Source of the DNA: Arenibacter sp. P308M17
GTDB lineage: Bacteria; Bacteroidota; Bacteroidia; Flavobacteriales; Flavobacteriaceae
DNA length: 64,000 nucleotides
Assembly: GCF_003426735.1 (NCBI RefSeq)
Contig: NZ_QVON01000002.1
Location: 620,001-684,000, forward strand
Reading direction: 5' to 3'
In this document: positions 27,212 through 35,068 of the stretch, piece after piece
Numbering within the stretch: position 1 is the first letter of the stretch
Layout of the letters: each line of letters begins with the position of its first letter
Notes under the pieces: generated by a model
What the model was told of the DNA's origin: nothing
What the model saw: the letters and a program-made list of their open reading frames with translations, nothing else
Database searches by the model: none
Program-made: the position numbers and the translations under genes

Positions 27212-27874
27212 ATGACCAAAGCGGAAAAAGTAAACTTTACCATTGAAACTTTACAAACAATATACCCCACCATCCCCGTCCCCCTAGATCATAAAGACCC
27301 TTACACATTGCTAATCGCAGTACTATTGTCCGCACAGAGTACGGATGTCAGGGTAAACCAGATTACCCCAATACTATTTGCAAAGGCCGACAATCCGTAT
27401 GACATGGTGAAAATGACAGCAGATGAAATAAGGGAAATTATAAAACCGGTTGGACTATCACCAATGAAATCGAAAGGTATTTATGGACTTTCCAAGATAT
27501 TGATCGAAAAATATGATGGCCAAGTTCCACAGGAAATGGAACTATTGGAGCAATTGCCCGCAGTAGGTCACAAAACGGCCAGTGTTGTGGTCTCCCAAGC
27601 CTTTGGCATACCTGCCTTTCCCGTGGACACTCACATACATAGACTCATGTACCGATGGGGATTTTCCAACGGTAAAAATGTAGTTCAAACGGAAAGGGAT
27701 GCAAAAAGATTGTTCCCCAAAGAAATTTGGAACGACCTACATTTACAGATCATATGGTACGGAAGGGAATATTCCCCTGCAAGGGGCTGGGACTTACAAA
27801 AAGACATTATTACCAAAACGATAGGAAGAAAAAAAGTTTTGAACGCCTATTACAAAACAAAAAATCCCAGCTAA
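27212..27874 (+). CDS. nth: Endonuclease III homologue (DNA glycosylase/AP lyase), without the usual Fe-S cysteines
   Basis: 220 residues. It excises oxidised pyrimidines and cleaves at abasic sites. Seen: HhH element LPAVGHKTASVV with catalytic Lys121, and catalytic Asp139 in FPVDTHIHR. The C-terminus, where E. coli Nth has four cluster-binding Cys, reads WYGREYSPARGWDLQKDI and contains no cysteine, so no 4Fe-4S cluster can form there. This is known in some Bacteroidota homologues. Its terminator overlaps the stop codon. Confidence 0.93.
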   Translation: MTKAEKVNFTIETLQTIYPTIPVPLDHKDPYTLLIAVLLSAQSTDVRVNQITPILFAKADNPYDMVKMTADEIREIIKPVGLSPMKSKGIYGLSKILIEKYDGQVPQEMELLEQLPAVGHKTASVVVSQAFGIPAFPVDTHIHRLMYRWGFSNGKNVVQTERDAKRLFPKEIWNDLHLQIIWYGREYSPARGWDLQKDIITKTIGRKKVLNAYYKTKNPS

Positions 27875-27890
27875 GAGTTGGGATTTTTTG
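27861..27890 (+). terminator. Rho-independent terminator of nth
   Basis: AAATCCCA pairs with TGGGATTT across an 9-base loop that includes the TAA stop; six T follow. The stop codon is inside the hairpin. Confidence 0.82.
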
Positions 27891-27892
27891 TT

Positions 27893-28036
27893 CTAGTTTA
27901 AATTATTTTCGAATTGAATATTACTATATTCAACTATTTGCAAAGATTTGGAATAGCCAATCAAAAACTTAATGGTTTCGGGACTAGCTTTGGCAAGTTT
28001 ACACTTGTGTTGATTCTCAGAGTAAATTTTTTCCAT
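27893..28036 (-). CDS. Small protein paired with sigma factor, copy 1 (47 residues)
   Basis: Translated by hand from the gap: ATG at 28034-28036 to TAG at 27893. It begins MEKIYSENQHKCKLAKASPE and contains FLIGYSKSLQIV. It shares the pattern CKL-x4-P-x2-I-x-FL-x2-YSKSL-x-I with the small gene at 29185-29337. Both start about 71 bases after the stop of a sigma-factor gene on the same strand. Repeated conservation of a coding pattern in two paralogous loci is good evidence that it is a real gene. Function unknown; it may bind or modulate its sigma factor, which is inference. Confidence 0.72.
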   Translation of the reverse strand: MEKIYSENQHKCKLAKASPETIKFLIGYSKSLQIVEYSNIQFENNLN

Positions 28037-28108
28037 AGGATTATAGTATTGTTATGTTAAGATAACGCCACTAAAATGGAAATATTGTCCAGTTCGTCCT
28101 ATGACCTA

Positions 28109-28690
28109 TTAATTCGTTAAAACGATATTATGTTTTTCAATTATTTTTCTAAGGTTGATAAGTGCATATCTCATTCTTCCCAAGGCCGTATTGATACTAA
28201 CCCCAGTGTTTTCAGAAATTTCCTTAAAGCTCATGTCCCTGTAAATACGCATTAGGAGCACTTCTTTCTGATCATCCGGTAATTCTTCAATTAACATGGT
28301 AAGATCGGAATCTATCTGGTCCTTGATAATTTGTTTTTCTACATTTAATTTATCATCCCCGATGACGGAAAAAATATTAAAATCATCATTCCCCTCAAAC
28401 ATTGGCATTCTTTTATTTCTTCTAAAGTGGTCAATTACCAGGTTATGGGCTATTCGCATTACCCAAGGCAAAAACTTGCCTTCCTCGCTATAATTTCCCT
28501 TCTTCAAGGTTTTGATCACTTTAATAAAGGTATCCTGAAAAATGTCCTCCGAAACATCCCGGTCCAATACTTTGGAATAAATAAAGCTACTAATACGTTG
28601 GTTGTGCCTGTTGATCAAAACCTCCAAGGCTTTTTCATTACCGTTAATATAATCCTTTACTAATACTGAGTCATCAATTTGCAGTTCCAT
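28109..28690 (-). CDS. RNA polymerase sigma factor, ECF/sigma-70 family, copy 1
   Basis: 193 residues with sigma region 2 (DIFQDTFIKVIKTLKKGNY, FLPWVMRIAHNLVIDHFRR) and region 4 (EELPDDQKEVLLMRIYRDMS, then FKEISENTGVSINTALGRMR). It is ungapped and about 79% identical (about 152 of 193 by hand count) to the copy at 29408-29989. No transmembrane anti-sigma gene is adjacent; instead a 47-residue gene follows. The target promoters are unknown. Confidence 0.9.
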   Translation of the reverse strand: MELQIDDSVLVKDYINGNEKALEVLINRHNQRISSFIYSKVLDRDVSEDIFQDTFIKVIKTLKKGNYSEEGKFLPWVMRIAHNLVIDHFRRNKRMPMFEGNDDFNIFSVIGDDKLNVEKQIIKDQIDSDLTMLIEELPDDQKEVLLMRIYRDMSFKEISENTGVSINTALGRMRYALINLRKIIEKHNIVLTN

Positions 28691-29184
28691 ACAAAATATT
28701 GTTTTTGGTTAAACTAGGGGGCCTCCCCTTTCGGTTCGGACTTTTTGTTGCTTCTTACTTAGTGGTAGACTTAAAAATCTTCCTTAATGATCAGCAACAG
28801 GATAAAAGTATATAAATGGTAAGGTGTGCAAAAAACTATGTTGTAAAACCACCGTTAATTGATGTCAAATGCCGATTTTCTTATTTTACATATAATAATT
28901 GGTCAAAAATGAAGTTGCAATGGCCCAAAGGAATTAAAAGATAAGACTATCTATTTTTACCGGGCTGCCTAGAGAGGGTACCCTAATATATTTATGAATA
29001 TAAAATACACTTTTACATTCACCTTATTTGGCCATACAAAGAAACCCAAGGTTGTAATGCCTAAGGGAGGCGGGCAACAATTCGCAAGGAATTATAGGGT
29101 TTAGGGTAATGTGGTTCAAGGCCACTGCACATGTACTTATACAAGCCATTGCATTTTACTATGCCCGAAAACTATGATGATTTC
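28691..29184. other. 494-base gap between the duplicated sigma units
   Basis: No gene supported on either strand. It contains a GC-rich run GGGGGCCTCCCC (28715-28726), and is otherwise unremarkable. It presumably holds the copy 1 promoter on the minus strand, although no exact TAnnTTTG box was found near 28690. Confidence 0.5.
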
Positions 29185-29337
29185 CTAGTTTAAGCAATGC
29201 TCATTCAATTCATCGTTCCCCTCATCACTTTTAATGATGTAAAGTGATTTGGAGTAATTCAACAAAAAATCTATCTTGGACTTAGGTGTAGACATTAATT
29301 TACAATTGACCTTTTTAGTAACGTTGGATTTCCCCAT
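29185..29337 (-). CDS. Small protein paired with sigma factor, copy 2 (50 residues)
   Basis: Translated by hand: ATG at 29335-29337 to TAG at 29185. It begins MGKSNVTKKVNCKLMSTPKS and contains IDFLLNYSKSLYIIKS, ending EHCLN. It aligns with the 47-residue protein at 27893-28036 over CKL...P...I.FL..YSKSL.I and the C-terminal LN. The start lies 70 bases after the upstream sigma gene, the same spacing as in copy 1. Function unknown. Confidence 0.72.
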   Translation of the reverse strand: MGKSNVTKKVNCKLMSTPKSKIDFLLNYSKSLYIIKSDEGNDELNEHCLN

Positions 29338-29407
29338 AATTATATATTGTTATTGTAAATAACGCAAGTGTTATGAAGAAATTAATTAAAAGCGGATATA
29401 AGGCCTA

Positions 29408-29989
29408 TTAATTCGTTAAAATAATGTTGTTTTTTTCTACAATCTTCCTAAGGTTGATAAGTGCATAGCGCATTCTGCCCAGGGCCGTATTGATGCTGAC
29501 CCCTGTATTCTCAGAAATTTCCTTAAAGCTCATGTCCTTATATAGGCGCATTTCCAAAACTTCCATCTGATCTTTTGGCAATTCTTTGATAAGAATAATC
29601 AGATCTTGGTCTATCTGGTCCTTAATAAGCCTTCTTTCAGCATTTAACTGATCATCACTTATAATGGAGAAAATATTAAATTCATTGTTTCCCTCAAATC
29701 TGGGCATTCGTTTGCTCTTCCTAAAATAATCGATAATTAGATTATGGGAGATGCGCATTACCCATGGCAAAAATTTTCCCTCTTCGTTATAATTGCCCTT
29801 CTTTAGGGTTCTTATTACCTTAATAAAGGTATCTTGAAAAATATCTTCTGTTACTTCCCGGTCCTGTACTTTGGAATAAATAAAACTGCTAAGGCGTTGG
29901 TTGTGTCGGTCTATTAGTTTTTCCAGGGCTCTTTCGTCCCCGTTCATGTAGCTCTTTACCAATACCGAATCTTCTATCAATAGTTCCAT
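29408..29989 (-). CDS. RNA polymerase sigma factor, ECF/sigma-70 family, copy 2
   Basis: 193 residues, same length as and gap-free with copy 1. Region 2 shows DIFQDTFIKVIRTLKKGNY and FLPWVMRISHNLIIDYFRK; region 4 shows FKEISENTGVSINTALGRMR, identical to copy 1, so the two may recognise the same -33 element. Most differences cluster in the region 2-4 linker and in KELPKDQMEVLEMRLYKD. Together with its small downstream gene it forms a tandem duplicate of the copy 1 unit. Confidence 0.9.
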   Translation of the reverse strand: MELLIEDSVLVKSYMNGDERALEKLIDRHNQRLSSFIYSKVQDREVTEDIFQDTFIKVIRTLKKGNYNEEGKFLPWVMRISHNLIIDYFRKSKRMPRFEGNNEFNIFSIISDDQLNAERRLIKDQIDQDLIILIKELPKDQMEVLEMRLYKDMSFKEISENTGVSINTALGRMRYALINLRKIVEKNNIILTN

Positions 29990-30182
29990 ACAAATTACTT
30001 TTTTGAGGCTAAAATGACATACCTGTTATGACTTACAAGTGCATTTGAGCTAGATTTTTAAAAAAGTAATTTTGTTACGTATAGGCTATTTAGGGTATTT
30101 AATGCATCAAATATAAAAAAAAATATATCCAATCAAACTACTTTCCTTCATTGAATAATATTTAGTTATAGGTAAAAGGCTA

Positions 30183-30350
30183 CCAGTGTCCAGTCAAGAC
30201 TAAACCTACGGGTAATCTAATGTGTCTCTTGAGCCGCTCCTGCGTTGCAAAAATCCTTACTTAGCTAGGGCTATGCTCGTTTTTTGCGCCTTGGCCCAAC
30301 TCAAGATCCATCATTCCTTACCCATCATTTAAACGTTGACTGGACACTAG
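30183..30350. mobile_element. 168-bp MITE-like element with terminal inverted repeats
   Basis: Left end CCAGTGTCCAGTCAAGAC and right end AACGTTGACTGGACACTAG are reverse complements over about 15 bases. The interior folds: TCTTGAG pairs with CTCAAGA, and GCGTTGCAAAAA faces TTTTTTGCGC. It encodes no protein. A shortened copy with the same ends is at 4854-4909, and a fragment near 42938-42970. The right end is 20 bases upstream of the uvrA -7 box. Confidence 0.75.
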
Positions 30351-30370
30351 CGAATAAAAATCACATATCG

Positions 30371-30378
30371 TATCTTTG
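30371..30378 (+). promoter_or_regulatory. -7 box of uvrA
   Basis: TATCTTTG, exact TAnnTTTG match, 17 bases before the ATG at 30396. Its expected -33 position falls on the last bases of the MITE-like element. Confidence 0.65.
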
Positions 30379-30395
30379 CAGACTTAAATACGAGC

Positions 30396-33179
30396 ATGAC
30401 CACTATAACAGACGTTAATCCCAAGTATAATATTATAATAAAAGGGGCCAAGCTCCATAATTTAAAGAATATCGATGTTGTAATACCACGGAATAAACTA
30501 GTGGTGATTACGGGATTGTCCGGTTCGGGAAAATCCAGTTTGGCCTTCGATACCCTTTATGCCGAAGGACAAAGAAGATATGTGGAAAGTCTTTCCTCTT
30601 ATGCCAGACAGTTTTTAGGAAAATTGGACAAGCCCAAAGTGGATTATATTAAAGGAATATCTCCGGCCATTGCCATTGAACAAAAAGTAAACTCTACCAA
30701 TCCCAGATCTACGGTAGGAACTACCACCGAAATATATGATTATTTAAAATTAATGTATGCTCGTATTGGAAGAACTTTTTCCCCGATATCTGGTAACGAG
30801 GTGAAAAAGCATACGGTTTCGGACGTGGTTGAACATATTAAATCCTTTGAAGAAGGTACAAAATTGCTCTTACTTGCCCCCATTAAAATTAGTGCCGATA
30901 GGGATCCCTATAAATCGCTCCAATTGTTTTCCAAGCAGGGATTTGCAAGGATATTGCACAATGGCGAGGTAACCAGGATAGATGGGGATCTAAAGGAAGT
31001 AGGTAGGGAATTTGAACTGGTGGTAGACCGAATCATTTATAAAAACGAGGATGACTTTTTCAATAGATTGGGCAACGCCATTGATACTGCCTTTTTTGAA
31101 GGAAAGGGCGAATGCATTATTCAGGAACCGGCAACTGGCAAAAATGTCCATTTTAGCAATAAGTTTGAACTGGACGGCCTTCAATTCCTAGAACCCAATG
31201 TCCACTTGTTCAGCTTCAACAACCCTTATGGGGCTTGTCCCAAATGTGAGGGTTATGGAGATGTAATCGGAATAGATGAAGACCTGGTAGTTCCCAACAC
31301 CTCCCTCTCGGTATATGAGAACGCCATTTTCCCATGGCGTGGGGAGAGTATGGGATGGTATAGGGACGAATTGGTGAATGCGGCCTACAAATTCGATTTT
31401 CCGATACATAAGCCCTGGTATCAGCTATCCGATGGGCAAAAGCAAGTTGTTTGGGATGGGAACAACTATTTTACCGGTATCCATAAATTCTTTGAAGGCC
31501 TGGAAGAAAAGAGCTATAAAATACAGAATCGCGTAATGTTGTCCCGGTATCGGGGCAAAACCAAATGCAGTACCTGTAAGGGAAAGCGACTGCGAAAGGA
31601 AACCGATTATATAAAAATTTCGGGAAAATCCATTTCCGACCTTGTAGAACTGCCTATAGAAGATTTGATCGACTTCTTTAAAAACATACAACTTGATTCC
31701 AATGAGGAAAAAATTGCCAATAGACTGCTCAAGGAAATTGAAAATAGATTGGGATTCCTATATAATGTTGGACTTAGTTATTTAACATTAAATAGAAAAT
31801 CCAATTCCTTATCCGGCGGGGAAAGTCAACGAATAAATTTGGCCACCTCTTTGGGAAGTAGTTTGGTAGGCTCCATGTATATTTTGGACGAACCCAGTAT
31901 TGGCCTTCATCCCAAGGATACCGAGAACCTGATTACGGTTCTAAAATCACTGCGCGACCTGGGCAATACCGTAATTGTAGTGGAACACGATGAGGATATT
32001 ATGAAAGCGGCGGACGAGGTGATCGATATTGGTCCGGAGGCGGGCACACATGGCGGAGAAGTGGTTGCCCAGGGAACCATGGCCGAAATTCTAAAATCCA
32101 ATTCGCTTACAGCGGACTATCTTAATGGTAACAAAGAAATTGAAGTACCAAAAACAAGAAGGCCTTTCAAAAATTTTATAGAAATAAAAGGAGCTAGGGA
32201 AAATAACCTACAAAATATTGATGTTACCTTTCCATTGAACGTCCTAACGGTAATTACCGGGGTATCTGGCAGCGGAAAAAGTACTTTGGTAAAAAAGTTA
32301 CTTTATCCTATAATTCTTAAGGAACTTGGAGGCTACGGAGAAAAAGCCGGGCAGTACAGTGCGGTGGAAGGTAAGTTTCAATCCTTAAAACACGTGGAAT
32401 ATGTTGATCAAAATCCCATTGGCCGTTCCTCCAGATCCAACCCCGTAACCTACATAAAGGCCTATGATGATATCCGTAATCTTTTTGCCAACCAAAAATT
32501 AAGCAAATTAAGAGGGTATCAGGCCAAACATTTTTCTTTTAATGTTGACGGTGGTAGGTGCGAAAAATGCAAAGGCGAAGGAGAGATTACCGTAGAAATG
32601 CAATTCATGGCCGATGTGCACTTGGAATGTGAAACCTGCAACGGAAAAAGATTTAAAAAAGAAGTATTGGAAGTAAAATTCGAAGATGCCAATATAGATG
32701 ATGTCCTTAATATGACCATTGATGATGCCATAGCCTTCTTTGACAAAAACGATCAATCCAAAATTGTAACCAAATTGAAGCCGCTTCAAGAGGTTGGACT
32801 GGGATATGTAACCTTGGGACAGTCCTCCTCTACCCTTTCCGGGGGTGAGGCCCAACGTATTAAGCTGGCCTCATTTTTAGTTAAGGGGAACACCAAGGAC
32901 AAGGCCTTGTTTATTTTTGACGAACCTACTACCGGGCTCCATTTCCATGATATCAAAAAATTGCTCAAATCATTTGATGCACTAATCGGAAAAGGGCATT
33001 CCATCATCGTAATAGAGCACAATATAGACTTGATCAAATGTGCCGATTACATCATTGACCTAGGTCCGGACGGAGGAAATAAGGGAGGGCAACTATTGGT
33101 GCAGGGAATTCCGGAAATTGTGGTGAAGAGCAAGACCTCCTATACGGCAAAGTATTTAAAGGATAAATTACCGGGATAG
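30396..33179 (+). CDS. uvrA: Excinuclease ABC subunit A
   Basis: 927 residues; the damage-recognition ATPase of nucleotide excision repair. Seen: first Walker [21 protein letters not shown], then [18 protein letters not shown]; zinc-binding CPKCEGYG and CSTCKGKR; signature [14 protein letters not shown]; second Walker [16 protein letters not shown]; second zinc module [18 protein letters not shown]; signature [14 protein letters not shown] and Walker [13 protein letters not shown]. Full length and intact. The variant Walker [16 protein letters not shown] may indicate the second UvrA paralogue that many Bacteroidota carry, so this may not be the only uvrA. Confidence 0.93.
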   Translation: MTTITDVNPKYNIIIKGAKLHNLKNIDVVIPRNKLVVITGLSGSGKSSLAFDTLYAEGQRRYVESLSSYARQFLGKLDKPKVDYIKGISPAIAIEQKVNSTNPRSTVGTTTEIYDYLKLMYARIGRTFSPISGNEVKKHTVSDVVEHIKSFEEGTKLLLLAPIKISADRDPYKSLQLFSKQGFARILHNGEVTRIDGDLKEVGREFELVVDRIIYKNEDDFFNRLGNAIDTAFFEGKGECIIQEPATGKNVHFSNKFELDGLQFLEPNVHLFSFNNPYGACPKCEGYGDVIGIDEDLVVPNTSLSVYENAIFPWRGESMGWYRDELVNAAYKFDFPIHKPWYQLSDGQKQVVWDGNNYFTGIHKFFEGLEEKSYKIQNRVMLSRYRGKTKCSTCKGKRLRKETDYIKISGKSISDLVELPIEDLIDFFKNIQLDSNEEKIANRLLKEIENRLGFLYNVGLSYLTLNRKSNSLSGGESQRINLATSLGSSLVGSMYILDEPSIGLHPKDTENLITVLKSLRDLGNTVIVVEHDEDIMKAADEVIDIGPEAGTHGGEVVAQGTMAEILKSNSLTADYLNGNKEIEVPKTRRPFKNFIEIKGARENNLQNIDVTFPLNVLTVITGVSGSGKSTLVKKLLYPIILKELGGYGEKAGQYSAVEGKFQSLKHVEYVDQNPIGRSSRSNPVTYIKAYDDIRNLFANQKLSKLRGYQAKHFSFNVDGGRCEKCKGEGEITVEMQFMADVHLECETCNGKRFKKEVLEVKFEDANIDDVLNMTIDDAIAFFDKNDQSKIVTKLKPLQEVGLGYVTLGQSSSTLSGGEAQRIKLASFLVKGNTKDKALFIFDEPTTGLHFHDIKKLLKSFDALIGKGHSIIVIEHNIDLIKCADYIIDLGPDGGNKGGQLLVQGIPEIVVKSKTSYTAKYLKDKLPG

Positions 33180-33675
33180 GAAGCATTTTAATGTCCTATT
33201 ACTGTTATCTGAAGATTGGTCAACTCTAATCAGGGAAGTTCAACTTTCAACTTTCAAACCCTGAACTTTGAATTTTGAACTTGAAACTTTTCCCCTGCCC
33301 ACTGCTACTGCCAACTGAAAACTGTTACTTCCAACTGAAAACTGTTACTTCCAACTCCGATTTCGACTCCGCTCAATCTACATCAATACACACCCCTAGC
33401 CTCCCGAAAAAAAGAGGGATAGGCTCTCTCAAGAGGGGAATTTGAGACATGGAATACAAGACTTTAGATGTTCACTGACAGCTGCTCACTGCTTACTGCC
33501 TACTGCCTACTGCTTACTGATTACTGATTACTGATTACTGCCGAATGGCTCATTATTGATAATTATAAATAACTCAAAATCAATACTTTACATTATACAT
33601 AAAATTTTTGGCATATTGTTTGGTATATAGATATTGAATGTAAATAGTTGCATTTAAAAATTAAAACCTTATATC
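33180..33675. repeat. Low-complexity repeat gap between uvrA and the repetitive secreted protein gene
   Basis: No gene seen. A run of AACTTTCAACTTTC and GAACTTTGAATTTTGAAC words at about 33240-33290 is followed by two exact 20-bp tandem copies (33311-33330 and 33331-33350, CCAACTGAAAACTGTTACTT) and by heptad-like repeats at 33488-33542 built from CTTACTG, CCTACTG and ATTACTG. Similar words occur at 1266-1290 and 59140-59220. Confidence 0.7.
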
Positions 33676-34971
33676 ATGAAAAATTTAATATTCCTTTTTA
33701 CAGCGCTTATAATAGGTACTACAGGTTCCAAGGCAGCTTCAACGGAAGATAAGGTTGCCACAAGCAATAATTCATATAGAAATAATAACTCTTTCATTTT
33801 CGTGGAGAATGGCATCACGTTTTCTGTTTATCCTGATGGGGAATTTGATTTCTATATTGACAATAGCGGTGGCGTAAATGCCAATGTAAATTTTGGCCAT
33901 ACCAATATAACTTTTAATTCCGGTTACGATTACAATCCTTATGTACAGTACGACGATTACGGTGCCGTTGTACAAATTGAGAATGTCCCCATATATTACG
34001 ATTATTATGGTAGGGTAACCCAAATTGGGGATGTCAATATCAATTATAATAGTGGTAGGGTATCCAGGGTTGGCGGACTATATGTTTACTATAATAACCG
34101 TGGATTTTATAGTCACCACAGGGGATTCATCAATGTCTACAATAGGAACTACATTTACAGCCCTTTCCACAGTTATTTTGTAAGACCGGCCATAGGCTTT
34201 AGCCTCGTATTTGGCAGCCCTTATAGAAGATATTACGAGCCTGTAAGATATACCTATTACAGACCATATCATCACAACTACAGAAAAGCATACGCTAAAA
34301 TAGGCCATCATTACAATTATGACAAAGGGCATCATAATACAAGAAGTACCATTTATAGAAACGACAAAAGGGTGGCCGTTAGGGATAACGGGTATAGAAC
34401 CAATAACAACCTAAGATCCAATAGATCTGTGGCCAGTGGAAGTGACGGGTTAAGAAACAATAATACCGTTTCCAGAAGTACTACGGCCAGAAATAACAAT
34501 AACAATACTGTATCAAGGACTACAACACAGCGTAGTAGCAACAATGGAAATAGTACCATAAAACGAAGCACCACTGTAAGGAGTAGTTCTCCCAATACCA
34601 ACAATTCTGTTTCCAGAAGTACTACGGTCCGTTCCAACGACAAGGGCAATGTACAAAGATCAGTAAGTAGAACAACCGCTACAAGGAGCAACAATGGCAG
34701 TGGAAATTCTATAACAAAGAGCAAGGCAGTCGTATCCAGACCTACCGGAAATACCAGAACGGTAATAAAAAAGGAAGTCAACAGAAGCCCAAGAAATACG
34801 GCGACCAGCAGAAGTTCTTCAACTAGAGGTAATAGCGGTTCATCTGTAAGAAATACTACTGTAAAACGACCAACCGTACAGTCAGGAAGATCGGTAACAA
34901 AGTCGTCTTCCAGCAGTGTAAGACAAGTTTCAACGACTTCCAATAGAGGAAGAAGTGCCAGAAGTAATTAA
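33676..34971 (+). CDS. Secreted, highly basic Arg/Ser/Asn/Thr-rich repetitive protein
   Basis: 431 residues with a signal peptide (MKNLIFLFTALIIGTTGSKA). Residues about 95-145 hold three short tandem repeats of about 16 residues: YGAVVQIENVPIYYDY, YGRVTQIGDVNINYNS and GRVSRVGGLYVYYNN. A Tyr/His/Arg-rich stretch follows. From about residue 240 to the end is low complexity with repeats of the type VSRSTTVRSN and almost no acidic residues, so the tail is strongly positive. I do not recognise a family function; a role at the cell surface, for example binding acidic polymers, is a guess. The antisense strand of the tail is also open, a by-product of the composition. Confidence 0.75.
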   Translation: MKNLIFLFTALIIGTTGSKAASTEDKVATSNNSYRNNNSFIFVENGITFSVYPDGEFDFYIDNSGGVNANVNFGHTNITFNSGYDYNPYVQYDDYGAVVQIENVPIYYDYYGRVTQIGDVNINYNSGRVSRVGGLYVYYNNRGFYSHHRGFINVYNRNYIYSPFHSYFVRPAIGFSLVFGSPYRRYYEPVRYTYYRPYHHNYRKAYAKIGHHYNYDKGHHNTRSTIYRNDKRVAVRDNGYRTNNNLRSNRSVASGSDGLRNNNTVSRSTTARNNNNNTVSRTTTQRSSNNGNSTIKRSTTVRSSSPNTNNSVSRSTTVRSNDKGNVQRSVSRTTATRSNNGSGNSITKSKAVVSRPTGNTRTVIKKEVNRSPRNTATSRSSSTRGNSGSSVRNTTVKRPTVQSGRSVTKSSSSSVRQVSTTSNRGRSARSN

Positions 34972-35001
34972 AGATAGTTTTTAGGTTGGTTAGTTGTTTA
35001 G

Positions 35002-35028
35002 CCCCGCAGCGAATTCGTTCCTGCGGGG
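35002..35028. terminator. GC-rich hairpin between converging genes
   Basis: CCCCGCAG (35002-35009) pairs perfectly with CTGCGGGG (35021-35028) around an 11-base loop, then TTATACTTTA. It is probably a terminator for the repetitive protein gene and perhaps for the opposing operon. Confidence 0.7.
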
Positions 35029-35068
35029 TTATACTTTATTAGGGATGTTTGGCCGGTATTGGAGTAAT

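Noticed and set aside
27893-29989. The two sigma units as an assembly artefact
   Set aside because: The copies differ by about 40 residues in the sigma genes and by more in the small genes and gaps, so they are diverged paralogues, not a duplicated contig.
34353-34943. 196-codon open frame on the minus strand under the Arg/Ser-rich protein
   Set aside because: It is Leu/Val-rich only because it mirrors the AGA/AGT/ACT-rich coding strand; no start signal, promoter or family pattern.
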